From the NCBI GenBank assembly GCA_945860915.1, contig CAMARR010000002.1:1-64000 (forward strand): a stretch of 64,000 bases of DNA, given 5' to 3'. This document shows, in pieces, positions 17,221 to 26,120 of the stretch. Position numbers and translations under genes: made by a program. Each line of letters opens with the position of its first letter. The first letter of the stretch is position 1. Source of the stretch: Candidatus Kuenenia stuttgartensis (lineage in GTDB: Bacteria; Planctomycetota; GCA-002687715; CAIWVZ01). The notes beneath the pieces were generated by a model, which saw only the letters and a program-made list of their open reading frames with translations, searched no databases and had not been told where the DNA came from.

Positions 17221-18279
17221 ATGGCACCCACACAAGCATCGATTCTGGCAGCCCTCTCGAAGGTCATCGATCCGGACTTCTCGAAAGACATCGTTACCCT
17301 CGGGTTCGTCAAGGAGTTGACGGTTTCAAACGACCGCGTGTCATTCACGCTCGACCTCTCAACCCCCGCCTGTCCCCACAAGGACCAGTTGAAGTCAGAG
17401 TCCGAAGCCGCCGCCAAGTCGGTTCCTGGGGTGACTCAGGTGACCGTTACGCTGACCGCAACGGTTCGGTCGACCGTCGCAACGGGCCCGAACTCACTGC
17501 CCGGAGTTCGCAATGTCATCGCGGTTGCTGCGGGCAAGGGTGGCGTGGGCAAATCGACCGTTGCGGCGAATCTCGCAGCCGGACTCGCGCGCGAGGGAGC
17601 ACGCGTTGGACTCCTCGATGCAGACATCTACGGACCATCGATTCCGATCCTCTTCGGAACCGACGCCAAGCCTGTTGCCACCCAAGGCCCCGGCGGCAAG
17701 ACGCTCATCAAGCCTGTCTTTGCGCATGGCATCACCTTGATTTCGATGGGTTTCTTCGTTGATGCGGACAAGCCCGTGATTTGGCGTGGTCCGATGCTGC
17801 ATGGCGCTCTGAGACAATTCTTCCAGGACGTGACGTGGGGCGAGCTCGACTACCTCATCATCGATCTTCCCCCAGGAACGGGCGACGTTGCGCTTACTCT
17901 CGTCCAGACCGTGCCTCTGACAGGAGTCGTGGTTGTCGCGACGCCGCAGGCCGTCGCGCTGGCGGACGTGCGCAAGGCCGTCGGCATGTTTAAGCAAACC
18001 GGCATTCACATTCTCGGCGTCGTCGAGAACATGTCGGGTCCCGTCTTCGGCGAAGGCGGCGGCAAGGCTTACGCGGAGCAGAATGGATTCCGATTTCTCG
18101 GATCACTTCCGCTCGTCGGCGCGATACGCGAACTCGGCGACGCCGGTCAACCCCCTGTGCTATCGAACGACCCGGCTGTTGCCGCGCCGTTTAGGAAGAT
18201 CGTCGGCGCCGTTGCGTCCGCCGCTGCCATTCGTTGCGCCGAGGCCCCCCCGCAAGACCCGATCGTTCTCTCCGTCTAA
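17221..18279 (+). CDS. Mrp/NBP35-type P-loop ATPase with N-terminal DUF59
   Basis: A 352-residue iron-sulfur carrier-family protein. Residues 1-85 form a DUF59/MIP18 domain (SKVIDPDF, TPACPHK); the rest is the ParA-like ATPase domain. The deviant Walker A GKGGVGKS is at 105-112, followed by LLDADIYGPSIPILFG and IDLPPGTGDVALTL. Mrp/ApbC proteins load 4Fe-4S clusters onto apo-enzymes in the cytoplasm using a bridging CxxC. Here the segment after VVENMSG runs straight into PVFGEGGGKAYAEQNG, without a CxxC. This is an odd omission, so cluster loading cannot be assumed. It is followed 18 bp later by acpS and probably shares its transcript. Confidence 0.92.
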   Translation: MAPTQASILAALSKVIDPDFSKDIVTLGFVKELTVSNDRVSFTLDLSTPACPHKDQLKSESEAAAKSVPGVTQVTVTLTATVRSTVATGPNSLPGVRNVIAVAAGKGGVGKSTVAANLAAGLAREGARVGLLDADIYGPSIPILFGTDAKPVATQGPGGKTLIKPVFAHGITLISMGFFVDADKPVIWRGPMLHGALRQFFQDVTWGELDYLIIDLPPGTGDVALTLVQTVPLTGVVVVATPQAVALADVRKAVGMFKQTGIHILGVVENMSGPVFGEGGGKAYAEQNGFRFLGSLPLVGAIRELGDAGQPPVLSNDPAVAAPFRKIVGAVASAAAIRCAEAPPQDPIVLSV

Positions 18280-18297
18280 GACTTCACGAGTATTTGA

Positions 18298-18681
18298 ATG
18301 GCGATCTTTGGCATCGGAGTGGATTTAGTGGACGTCGCACGCATCGCCGATGCCATCGATCGTGGTGGCGCGCCATTCACAGATCGCATCTTCACGAAGG
18401 CGGAGCAAGCCTATTGCGTCGCCCAATACCAACCCAGTCAGCATTTTGCAGCACGATTCGCTGCGAAAGAGGCGGTGATGAAGGCGCTTGGTCAGGGGTT
18501 TGGAGAGGGCTCAGAATTCAACGAAATTGAGATCACCCGACCTGACGCCGGCCGCCCGTCGGTACAGCTCCACGGAACGACTGCCGCCAACGCTGCACGT
18601 CTTCGGATCTCGCGCATCCACCTCTCACTCTCGCACACTGCCACCGCCGCAACTGCCTACGCCATCGCCGAAGTCCGATAG
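18298..18681 (+). CDS. acpS: Holo-[acyl-carrier-protein] synthase AcpS
   Basis: A 127-residue phosphopantetheinyl transferase that moves 4'-phosphopantetheine from CoA to a serine of acyl carrier protein, switching on fatty-acid synthesis. Both metal-binding residues are present: D9 in GIGVDL and E58 in AARFAAKEAVMKALG. The LSLSHTATAATAYAIAE end is also typical. Length and position of motifs match the AcpS type rather than the Sfp type. It starts 18 bp behind the Mrp gene, with which it likely forms a two-gene unit. The downstream aldehyde dehydrogenase is convergent, with 83 bp between and no clear terminator. Confidence 0.95.
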   Translation: MAIFGIGVDLVDVARIADAIDRGGAPFTDRIFTKAEQAYCVAQYQPSQHFAARFAAKEAVMKALGQGFGEGSEFNEIEITRPDAGRPSVQLHGTTAANAARLRISRIHLSLSHTATAATAYAIAEVR

Positions 18682-18764
18682 TCCTCGGGGCTAGGCATAA
18701 GAATCGGTGGGACTCGATCGCCATCGCCTAATTCGCTCGCGCTCGTCCAATCCCCGCACGATTC

Positions 18765-20204
18765 TCACCACACAAGCACGCGCGGCTCGGTGTACCAGTC
18801 CATCGCATCTCTGGCGCCTTCGCGCCCCAATCCTGATCGTTTCACCCCGCCGTAGGTCATTGGGTCGAGTCTGAACGTCGGAATGTCACCGACGACTACC
18901 GCTCCGACTTCGACTTGATCATACAAAGCTCGAATTGTACGTAGGTCTGAAGTGAAAACACCGAGCTGCAAGCCAAAACGCGATTGAGCCAACCGCGCCA
19001 CCACGCCATCCACGTCTTCATATGAAGCGAGATCCACGTATGGGCCGAACGCCTCCGACGATCCGAGATTAGAATTGATCGGAACATCTGTAAGGACCAA
19101 GGGTGCCAGCCACCTGCCAACTCGTCGCCGAGCCTGTGACTTGTCTCCGCTCACCATGCTGGCGTCGATCGTGCCTTCAGCCACAACCCGCGCACCCAAT
19201 CGGAGCGACTCAAGGAGCCAAGCTTCCAAGCGATCCGCGTCGCGCTCTCGCAGCACAGGCCCGAGCAGAACGCCAGACTGATCAGGACGGCCCGTAATCA
19301 CCCGGCGCGTGATCGCGCAGAGTTCAGCCTCGAACTGCTCCCGCACCGACGCGTGGACGAGCACATGCTGGACAGCGATGCATGTCTGCCCGGCATATGA
19401 GAAGGCGCCGATCGCAACACGTTCGGCTGCGCGACGAATTGGAGCATCAGGCCCGATTACGACGAAAGCGTCACCGCCTAGTTCGAGCGCGACCGACTTC
19501 CCCCGCGCGCGATCACGGAGCGCCCACCCGACCGACTCAGATCCGGTGAATGACAGTCCTCTGATCAAATCACTTTCGACTAGAGGTGCGGCCAGCGAAT
19601 CGTCGGTCACGGCAAGGACACTGAGGCATTCTGTCGGAAGCCCGCAGCTCTCCGCTGCGTCCGCGATCAGATCTCCTAACGCGAGTGCCGTCCGTTGTGC
19701 ATCCGGAGATGGCTTCAGCAAGACGGGACACCCCGATGCAAGGCCTGGCGCGACCTTATGTGCCACCAGATTCAGTGGAAAGTTGAACGGAGTGATCGCG
19801 GCGACGACACCGATCGGAACCCGTCGCACCAAAGCCTCGCGTCCCGCGCCCTGTGGAACAGTGTCAAGCGGTACCAACCGCCCCTCATGCGTGGCGGTGA
19901 CCGCGGCCGCATCGCTGAATGTGCAGATCGCTCGGTCGACTTCCGCACGTGCAAGATCAATCGGCTTGTCAACTTCGCGCATGATCAGCTGCGCGAACGC
20001 CTCACGTTCTCGGCCAAGCGAACTTGCGACGGCAGCGAGTACAGCCATGCGCCTTTCGCGGGATGCACTGGCCAAAGATCCGCGGGCTGAATACGCAGAT
20101 GATATGGCCGCGGCCACCTCGACTGCGCCATCCGGGGTCACATGCGGCAGCTCGTTCCCATGGAGAGCCGCGCGAAGCGCAGACTTACCGAGCCCGGGCT
20201 GCAT
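18765..20204 (-). CDS. Aldehyde dehydrogenase family protein
   Basis: A 479-residue NAD(P)-dependent aldehyde dehydrogenase. It has the cofactor and active-site signatures: PFNFPLNLVAHKVAPGL (about 139-155), K164 in LLKPS, the glutamate base E241 in ALELGG and the nucleophile C275 in GQTCIAVQ. C-terminal QLGVFTSDL and GGVKRSGLGREG are typical. These place it among the broad non-phosphorylating ALDHs of succinate-semialdehyde or lactaldehyde type; the aldehyde is not determined. Its ATG at 20204 lies 20 bp inside the 3' end of dsbD on the same strand, so its translation is probably coupled to dsbD. The biochemical logic of that pairing is unclear. Confidence 0.94.
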   Translation of the reverse strand: MQPGLGKSALRAALHGNELPHVTPDGAVEVAAAISSAYSARGSLASASRERRMAVLAAVASSLGREREAFAQLIMREVDKPIDLARAEVDRAICTFSDAAAVTATHEGRLVPLDTVPQGAGREALVRRVPIGVVAAITPFNFPLNLVAHKVAPGLASGCPVLLKPSPDAQRTALALGDLIADAAESCGLPTECLSVLAVTDDSLAAPLVESDLIRGLSFTGSESVGWALRDRARGKSVALELGGDAFVVIGPDAPIRRAAERVAIGAFSYAGQTCIAVQHVLVHASVREQFEAELCAITRRVITGRPDQSGVLLGPVLRERDADRLEAWLLESLRLGARVVAEGTIDASMVSGDKSQARRRVGRWLAPLVLTDVPINSNLGSSEAFGPYVDLASYEDVDGVVARLAQSRFGLQLGVFTSDLRTIRALYDQVEVGAVVVGDIPTFRLDPMTYGGVKRSGLGREGARDAMDWYTEPRVLVW

Positions 20205-22932
20205 GACGACTCAAGGCGTCTTCGAGCTTGGACTTCCAGCTCTCGATACTGAGGTCGAAGGCCCAGGCTCCGTACTGACGCTCGTCCTTCGGGTCGATTA
20301 CCACGTAATACGGCTGCGTGATCGCTCGCACCATTCTCTCTTCGAGATCTAGGTGTTTCTTGGCCAAGGCCTCGGTCGGGTGATCGCAATGCAATTCGAC
20401 AACAACGAACTTCTCGAATAGTGCCTTGATCTCCTTATTGCGAAACACAACGGACTCTACGGTCCGACAGTTCTGACAGGTAAAGCCGGTGAAGTCGATG
20501 AACAGCGGCACGTTTGCCGCACTAGCTGCGGCTACTGCGCCTTCGTAGTCGTCTTTGAATCGCGCCTCCATCCCCAAGCGTTCGCCGTGAGCCCCCGACA
20601 TCGAGACGCGGGCTGTTCCGACGGATTTCTTGATGGCCTCGACCAATTCACTTTGGCGATGCTCTGGGTCTTTCTGAGCCTCGACCGCCGGAAGATAGCC
20701 GTCGATGAGCGGATTCAGCGGAGTACCGTCAAGTCCCGTGGCAAGGTAGAACGAAAAGGCAAATGCCGACATTGACAAGAACAGACCCGTCACTGGGGTT
20801 CGCTCGCGCAAACTGTCGTGCGGAAGACGATAGGTTCCGATCAAGTAGAGGCCCATCGCTAGAAACGCAGCGACGCAAATCACGATGCAGACGGTGCGCG
20901 GAAAAAGCGTGGGAAATCCGCCATTGAGAAACTTGGTCGCTGCGACGACTTCAATGAAACCCATCACCACCTTCACTTCATTCATCCACCCTCCCGACCG
21001 CGGGAGGCTCTTCACGAGCGAAGGGAACGCCGAGAGAAAGAAGAACGGCGCGGCTAGAACCGACGAGAAGACCACCATGCCGATCAACGGGCGCGTCCAC
21101 GAACCGGTCGTAGCGGCTTCAGCAAGCAACCCTCCGACGAATGCCGCGGTGCACGTGAAGGTGGTAATCGAGAACAACGCACCCATGAGCAGAATGCCGG
21201 CGGATCCCCCACGGGACTGGGCGGATCCCGCCATATTGAGCACCCAACTTGGCAGCTGCATTTCGAAGCCGCCGAACAGCGATGCGGCGAAGACGATGAA
21301 GAGAATTCCAATGGCAGCCTGCGTGATCCAGTGCTGAGCAAATACCGTCGCTCCCTGTCCACCGAGTGCTGATGTGAAGATGACGCCGATTAGAGTGAAC
21401 GACGCGACGATCCCGAAACAGTACAGAAGTCCGAGCCGGATCGGCTTTCCGCCCGACTGCTTAGTGAAATACGAAATGGTCACTGGAATCATCGGGAAGA
21501 CACACGGGGTCAATAGCGCAAGTCCCGCGGATGCGATGGCTAAGAAAATGAATCCCAACAGCGTCGAGAGAATCGCCGATCGTCCTGTGAAGTCGACCTT
21601 CACGCCGCCGACCTCGAGACGGCCATTCAGGTCGAATTCTGCCTCGCGGGCATCAGGGCTGACTTCAAGCGTCGCGACCACTTGGGTGTCGCCATTTGCG
21701 AGTTTGGTGAGCGACGGTGGGCCAACTACGCGAAGAAACGGAGCCTCCATTACGAGTGACGCAGAACCTGTTGGAAGCGCGCCCGGAATCGTCAACGTTA
21801 AGACGGTCGTCGCGCCGGGCTCGACGGTCGCCGTCGCGAGCGCAGCCGATCCGAATCGCGCTGGCTTCGTTGGCTGAGTTTCAGGCAGTGGGTTGGATAA
21901 GGGTGTCGAAGTGGACGCGCGCGTTGCGGGCTTCGACGTCGTGTTTGCATCCGGAGTCGGGGGTGGCGTTGGTATCGGAACCGCTGTGGAGGCTGCGACC
22001 TCAACTTCCATGTCATAAGTAAAGGACGCAGGGGGAAGGCACGATTTTGCGTCGCACGCCTGATAGCGGAACCGAAATCGCCACGTCTGCTTTCCTGCTT
22101 CGTTCGAAAGTACAGGAACTTTGAAAGTCACCGATCCTGTATGGCCAGAGTACGGCGACTCCCCCGTGTGGTCTTCGGGCAATGGCAGGGACATGATGCG
22201 TTCCTTGTCGACCTTCGCCTTCGGAGCGCCCTTGCCGGGTGTCTCAACGAGGTCAAACCGAGTTGGCGTCGCGATCTCGGTCTTTGGGTCGAGCGCATAA
22301 ATGTGCCACCCCTCATCAATCTCAACGTCGATCTCTACGAGACTCGGAACTCCGACGGTGCCAGTTTTTGTGTATGTCAGCGACGAGACTTTGACCGGGT
22401 CGTCGCTCCGCTTTGGTGTAGCCGATTCGGGGCTCGGGACTTTTGTAGAAACAGCCTGCGCGCCGGCGGGCGCAGTAGCGCCTGAGGCTACTACGTCAAA
22501 CGTCCACTCGACGAATGCCGGAGGCAAACAGCTCTCGTCGGTGCATGCGACGTAATCGACACGCGCCTTGACCTTGCCGGTTCCCTTTGCAACGAATGGG
22601 ATTCGAAATACAAACTGACCCTCGTGGTAGTCGTACTCCTGAACGTAATCCGACCCCTCGAAGGTCTGCTTCTTGTGCTTCGGTAGGGGCTCCTTGACTT
22701 CGCCCTGAAACGTTGCGGGACCGTCGACCACGGTGAATCTCGTCCGCGTCTCCTTGTCGCCGACGTTGACGGCATAGATATGCCAGCCGCCTTCGACGGA
22801 GACGGTGAGCACCACCTCGGCTCCTTCCACCTTCGCGGACTTCACCGAGACCTGAGTGTCTTGGGCAACGGCGGGGCCGACGAGCGCGGCAAAAAACGCA
22901 AAGAACAGGGTGATCAGAGTCGATGGGCGCAT
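20185..22932 (-). CDS. dsbD: Thiol:disulfide interchange protein DsbD, duplicated alpha domain
   Basis: A 915-residue protein that passes electrons from cytoplasmic thioredoxin across the inner membrane to periplasmic thiols. Order: signal peptide (1-23), a DsbD-alpha-like domain (about 25-148, C130/C135 in CTDESC), a second such domain (about 180-312, C293/C298 in CDAKSC), a Pro/Thr-rich linker, and an Ig-like domain (360-450). The eight-helix membrane core (455-735) keeps C477 in LTPCVFPMIP and C594 in FTCTA. A thioredoxin domain follows (about 790-915) with C819/C822 in FTCQNC. Characterised DsbD has one alpha domain, so the repeat is unusual. The frame is open to 23739, but the ATG at 22932 begins the signal peptide. 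It is divergent from an MBL gene. Confidence 0.92.
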   Translation of the reverse strand: MRPSTLITLFFAFFAALVGPAVAQDTQVSVKSAKVEGAEVVLTVSVEGGWHIYAVNVGDKETRTRFTVVDGPATFQGEVKEPLPKHKKQTFEGSDYVQEYDYHEGQFVFRIPFVAKGTGKVKARVDYVACTDESCLPPAFVEWTFDVVASGATAPAGAQAVSTKVPSPESATPKRSDDPVKVSSLTYTKTGTVGVPSLVEIDVEIDEGWHIYALDPKTEIATPTRFDLVETPGKGAPKAKVDKERIMSLPLPEDHTGESPYSGHTGSVTFKVPVLSNEAGKQTWRFRFRYQACDAKSCLPPASFTYDMEVEVAASTAVPIPTPPPTPDANTTSKPATRASTSTPLSNPLPETQPTKPARFGSAALATATVEPGATTVLTLTIPGALPTGSASLVMEAPFLRVVGPPSLTKLANGDTQVVATLEVSPDAREAEFDLNGRLEVGGVKVDFTGRSAILSTLLGFIFLAIASAGLALLTPCVFPMIPVTISYFTKQSGGKPIRLGLLYCFGIVASFTLIGVIFTSALGGQGATVFAQHWITQAAIGILFIVFAASLFGGFEMQLPSWVLNMAGSAQSRGGSAGILLMGALFSITTFTCTAAFVGGLLAEAATTGSWTRPLIGMVVFSSVLAAPFFFLSAFPSLVKSLPRSGGWMNEVKVVMGFIEVVAATKFLNGGFPTLFPRTVCIVICVAAFLAMGLYLIGTYRLPHDSLRERTPVTGLFLSMSAFAFSFYLATGLDGTPLNPLIDGYLPAVEAQKDPEHRQSELVEAIKKSVGTARVSMSGAHGERLGMEARFKDDYEGAVAAASAANVPLFIDFTGFTCQNCRTVESVVFRNKEIKALFEKFVVVELHCDHPTEALAKKHLDLEERMVRAITQPYYVVIDPKDERQYGAWAFDLSIESWKSKLEDALSRHAARAR

Positions 22933-22971
22933 TGGGAGGATCTTAACCACCTGCCGCGCTATCGTCCTGCC

Positions 22972-23616
22972 ATGCCATCCCCCCTTCTCATCGAGACCTT
23001 TCCCGTCGGAATGCTCGGGTGCAATTGCACAATTCTGGGCGATCCCGACACGGGGGACGCCCTGGTCATCGATCCCGGAGACGAGCCCGACGAGATCTGC
23101 GCCCGTTTGGACGCGCATGGCTTTCGGCCCGTCGCATTGATCCACACTCACGCCCATTTCGATCACATCGGCCGCTCTTCGGCGGTGTCTTCGCGCATGG
23201 GGTCCGGGATGCACCTTCATGAGGGAGACCTCTTTCTCTACGAGAATCTGGCCCAACAGGCCGAGTTGTTTGGGATGTCCGTGCCGTCGGGACTCCCGCT
23301 TGCGGGGTTCCTGTCTGACGCGCAGGTCATAGGGAAAGGGAGAGCATCCGTCGAAGTCTTGCATACGCCAGGCCACACTCCCGGCTCCGTTTGCTTCCGG
23401 CTTGCCGGGGAAACTCCGATGCTCTTCTCCGGGGACACGCTTTTTGCGGGCGGCATCGGTCGCACCGACCTCTGGGGTGGCGACGGCAGACTGATCGTCC
23501 GGTCGATCCGTAACCGCCTCTACACCCTCGACGGCGACATGACCGTCGTCCCAGGCCATGGGCCGCTCACCACAATCGACGAGGAACGCACAACGAATCC
23601 GTTCGTCACAGGCTGA
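22972..23616 (+). CDS. Metallo-beta-lactamase-fold hydrolase, glyoxalase II-like
   Basis: A 214-residue MBL-fold enzyme of the YcbL/glyoxalase II-like branch. Motifs are THAHFDH (metal sites 1 and 2), HTPGHTPGSV (third), LFSGDTLFAGGIGRTDL (bridging aspartate) and VVPGHGP (last histidine), so the full binuclear metal set is present. YcbL-type enzymes hydrolyse thioesters such as S-lactoylglutathione or related compounds in the cytoplasm; the substrate here is not known. Its ATG at 22972 is 39 bp from the divergent dsbD start. An open frame begins upstream at 22780, but that part lies inside dsbD and is not plausible. Transketolase follows 73 bp downstream on the same strand. Confidence 0.93.
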   Translation: MPSPLLIETFPVGMLGCNCTILGDPDTGDALVIDPGDEPDEICARLDAHGFRPVALIHTHAHFDHIGRSSAVSSRMGSGMHLHEGDLFLYENLAQQAELFGMSVPSGLPLAGFLSDAQVIGKGRASVEVLHTPGHTPGSVCFRLAGETPMLFSGDTLFAGGIGRTDLWGGDGRLIVRSIRNRLYTLDGDMTVVPGHGPLTTIDEERTTNPFVTG

Positions 23617-23689
23617 AGCCCTCCACGGAGAGGTATTTTGCGTATAGTCGCGCCGCGCGGTGAATGATGCCGTAGCCGAAGGGAAAACG

Positions 23690-25639
23690 ATGCTGCCGAT
23701 GCCGGGGATGAAATTCGACTGGAAGCAATCTGCCCTCACAGAAGTTCAACGAGCCACGCTCGCCGCAGCGCGCAAAGAGGCCACGGAGACGATTCTCGTC
23801 TCGACATCGCTCGCTGCATCCGGACACCCGGGCGGCTCGCTCTCGTGCATCGATCTCCTCTTCGGGATCTATGGCATTTGCAACATCAGCCCGAAGAATC
23901 TCCACGCCGACGATCGCGACGTCGTCATCATCAGCAACGGACACATCTCGCCCGGCGTCTATGGCACTCTCGCGCTGCATGACTTCGTCCAGAAGTCAGA
24001 TGTAATCACAGGGTTCCGCCGAGCGGGCTCGATGTTTGCAGGCCACATTGAAACCAAGGTCCCTGGAGTCGAGTGGAACACCGGAAACCTCGGCCAAGGA
24101 TTGTCGGCCGGCGCGGGCGCCGCACTCGCCCGCAAGTTACGGGGCCATGACGCATGGTCGTGGGTTTTGATGGGTGACGGCGAACAGCAAAAAGGCCAGA
24201 TCGCCGAGGCACGCCGCTTCGCCGTGAAATTCGGACTCAACAATCTCGTTTGCGTCGTTGACCGCAACTACCTCCAGATAGGTGGCGACACGCGTGAGGT
24301 GATGGACCAAAACGTCGAGGCTGATTTCGCTGCAGCTGGTTGGAATGTCTGCTCGATCGACGGCCACGACCATGGCGAGATATTCGAGACGTTCTCTCGC
24401 ATCCGCCGAGGCGAAGTCCCCGACCCGTCGCGCCCAACCTGCGTCGTCGCGCGCACCATCATGAGCAAGGGTGTGCCTTCGATGGAGAACAAGGCGCACT
24501 ACCACGGAAGCACATTGAACGAGGCAGATCTGCGCAAAGCGCTCGCCGAATGCGGCATCGAAGATCGCGTGGATCACTGGAAGGCCGCGCGAGCGACGGC
24601 CTCGCTCCAAACCGGAGTCCACGAGGATTGGCCGAAGTTCAACGGGATCGAAGTCGGCCCTGCGATCGTCCGAACGGCGGCGACTGATTGCCGATCCGCG
24701 TACGGCGACGTTCTTGAAGACCTCGCAAAGCGGAACAACTCCGGACCGGCACCCAAAGTCGTCGGCATCTCCAACGACCTCGAGGGGTCCGTCAAGATGT
24801 CCGGCTTTCGCAAGATCTCTCCGAAAGCATTTTTTGAGGGTGGCATCCAAGAGCACAACAATGCCGTCGTTGCAGGGCGCCTGGCACGCGAGGGGTTCCT
24901 CTCATTCTTCTCAACCTTCGGCGTATTTGGCGTCTGCGAGACTTATAATCAACAACGCCTAAATGACATCAACATGGCGGGGGTCAAGGTCGTCTGCACC
25001 CACCTCGGCCTCGATGTAGGCGAGGACGGGCCTACGCACCAAAACATCGACTATGTCGGCCTCCTCCTTGGCACGTTCGGCTTCGAGGTGTTTCTCCCTC
25101 TTGACCCCAATCAAACCGATCAGGTCATCCGCTACATCGCGACGTCTAGATGCAATTCCTTCGTCGGAATGGGCCGATCCAAGATGCCGGTCGTGACAAA
25201 GCCGGACGGGTCGCCATTTTATGACGCAAGCTACAAGTTCATCCCCGGCAAGATGGACGTAATTCGCGAAGGGACCGATGTGACCGTTATCACGATGGGT
25301 GCCGCTTCAACTTATGCGCTCGCCGGGGCAAAACTTGCGGCTGATAAGGGAGTTTCAGTTCAGGTTCTGGGGTGCGCGAGCGTGCGCCCATTTGATGTCG
25401 AAGGCGTGCGCCGGGCCGCGTCCACCCGAGCAATCCTGACCGTTGAGGATCACTCCGTGCAAACTGGATTGGGATCGCTTGTGGCGCAGGCGGTTGCAGA
25501 TCTCGGCCTTGTGACGCGACTGAAGCGACTCGGAGTTACACGTTACGGTTCAAGCGGCCCATCCGCAGATGTTTTCAAAGAACAAGGAATGTCGCCCGAC
25601 AACATTGCGGCGACCCTCATCTCTCTTGCTGCGAAGTAA
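23690..25639 (+). CDS. tkt: Transketolase
   Basis: A complete thiamine-diphosphate transketolase in one chain (649 residues). It moves two-carbon units between sugar phosphates in the pentose phosphate pathway. The N-terminal half has SLAASGHPGGSLSC and the ThDP/Mg motif GDGEQQKGQIAEARRFAVKF...N. The middle pyrimidine domain has EGGIQEHNNAVVAGRLA with the catalytic glutamate, and the C-terminal domain ends the chain (ADVFKEQGMSPDNIAATL). The N-terminal region resembles the short transketolases of archaea and some bacteria that are split in two; here the halves are joined. I chose the ATG at 23690, preceded by GAAGGG; a GTG at 23660 is the alternative. Confidence 0.93.
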   Translation: MLPMPGMKFDWKQSALTEVQRATLAAARKEATETILVSTSLAASGHPGGSLSCIDLLFGIYGICNISPKNLHADDRDVVIISNGHISPGVYGTLALHDFVQKSDVITGFRRAGSMFAGHIETKVPGVEWNTGNLGQGLSAGAGAALARKLRGHDAWSWVLMGDGEQQKGQIAEARRFAVKFGLNNLVCVVDRNYLQIGGDTREVMDQNVEADFAAAGWNVCSIDGHDHGEIFETFSRIRRGEVPDPSRPTCVVARTIMSKGVPSMENKAHYHGSTLNEADLRKALAECGIEDRVDHWKAARATASLQTGVHEDWPKFNGIEVGPAIVRTAATDCRSAYGDVLEDLAKRNNSGPAPKVVGISNDLEGSVKMSGFRKISPKAFFEGGIQEHNNAVVAGRLAREGFLSFFSTFGVFGVCETYNQQRLNDINMAGVKVVCTHLGLDVGEDGPTHQNIDYVGLLLGTFGFEVFLPLDPNQTDQVIRYIATSRCNSFVGMGRSKMPVVTKPDGSPFYDASYKFIPGKMDVIREGTDVTVITMGAASTYALAGAKLAADKGVSVQVLGCASVRPFDVEGVRRAASTRAILTVEDHSVQTGLGSLVAQAVADLGLVTRLKRLGVTRYGSSGPSADVFKEQGMSPDNIAATLISLAAK

Positions 25640-25717
25640 TTTGCGAGCAGCGCACTTCGCAACAATTTCTCTTTCGTCCGAACGCAGGGGTTGCGGTAGA
25701 ATTGAAACGAAGGCGCG

Positions 25718-26053
25718 GTGAAGATCATGGTCTATCAGGACCGGTATGACGTTTTGGTGAAGCAGGCGATCGGAGAGGTGGCCGTTGGCGACATGCCGAC
25801 CACTCCTGAGATGCTGGCGCGTATCCATCAAGACTTCGCGCAGCCCCTCGGCGATATCCTCTATCGCCTTTGCGTCGAGTATGGCATTGATTGGAATGAG
25901 TTCCGTGAATCCACAATCGATGCCTTGGTCCGACGGCCCTTGAAGGTAGGCGCGAAATCGAAGCGCCCGCTTGAGGGAATCGAGGTCTATCACGACCTCG
26001 TTCTGCTCGCCCTCGAGACTATGCCCGCCGACGAATTGGAACCCGGCTCCTAA
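25718..26053 (+). CDS. Small protein of unknown function, 111 aa
   Basis: An acidic, soluble 111-residue protein with no signal or membrane segment and no motif I recognise. It is mostly helical in appearance (LARIHQDFAQPLGDILYRLC, EFRESTIDALVRRPL). The start is a GTG at 25718 with GAAGG close upstream; an ATG three codons in is possible. It sits 78 bp after transketolase and 67 bp before the DapA-like gene, same strand, so it may be part of a longer transcript. Codon use matches real genes around it. No function is assigned. Confidence 0.6.
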   Translation: MKIMVYQDRYDVLVKQAIGEVAVGDMPTTPEMLARIHQDFAQPLGDILYRLCVEYGIDWNEFRESTIDALVRRPLKVGAKSKRPLEGIEVYHDLVLLALETMPADELEPGS

Positions 26054-26120
26054 AAGAAGCCCGCGAACTGGGTCGATTCAAGCACGACGGCTCGCCTGTC
26101 GCCGCCGTTAGCATGTCGTC

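Noticed and set aside
19309-20352. Plus-strand frame opposite the aldehyde dehydrogenase
   Set aside because: Low-complexity and without motif; the ALDH active site is complete on the other strand.
22933-23739. Long N-terminal extension of the dsbD frame
   Set aside because: The open frame overlaps the well-supported metallo-hydrolase gene on the other strand, and the signal peptide starts at 22932.
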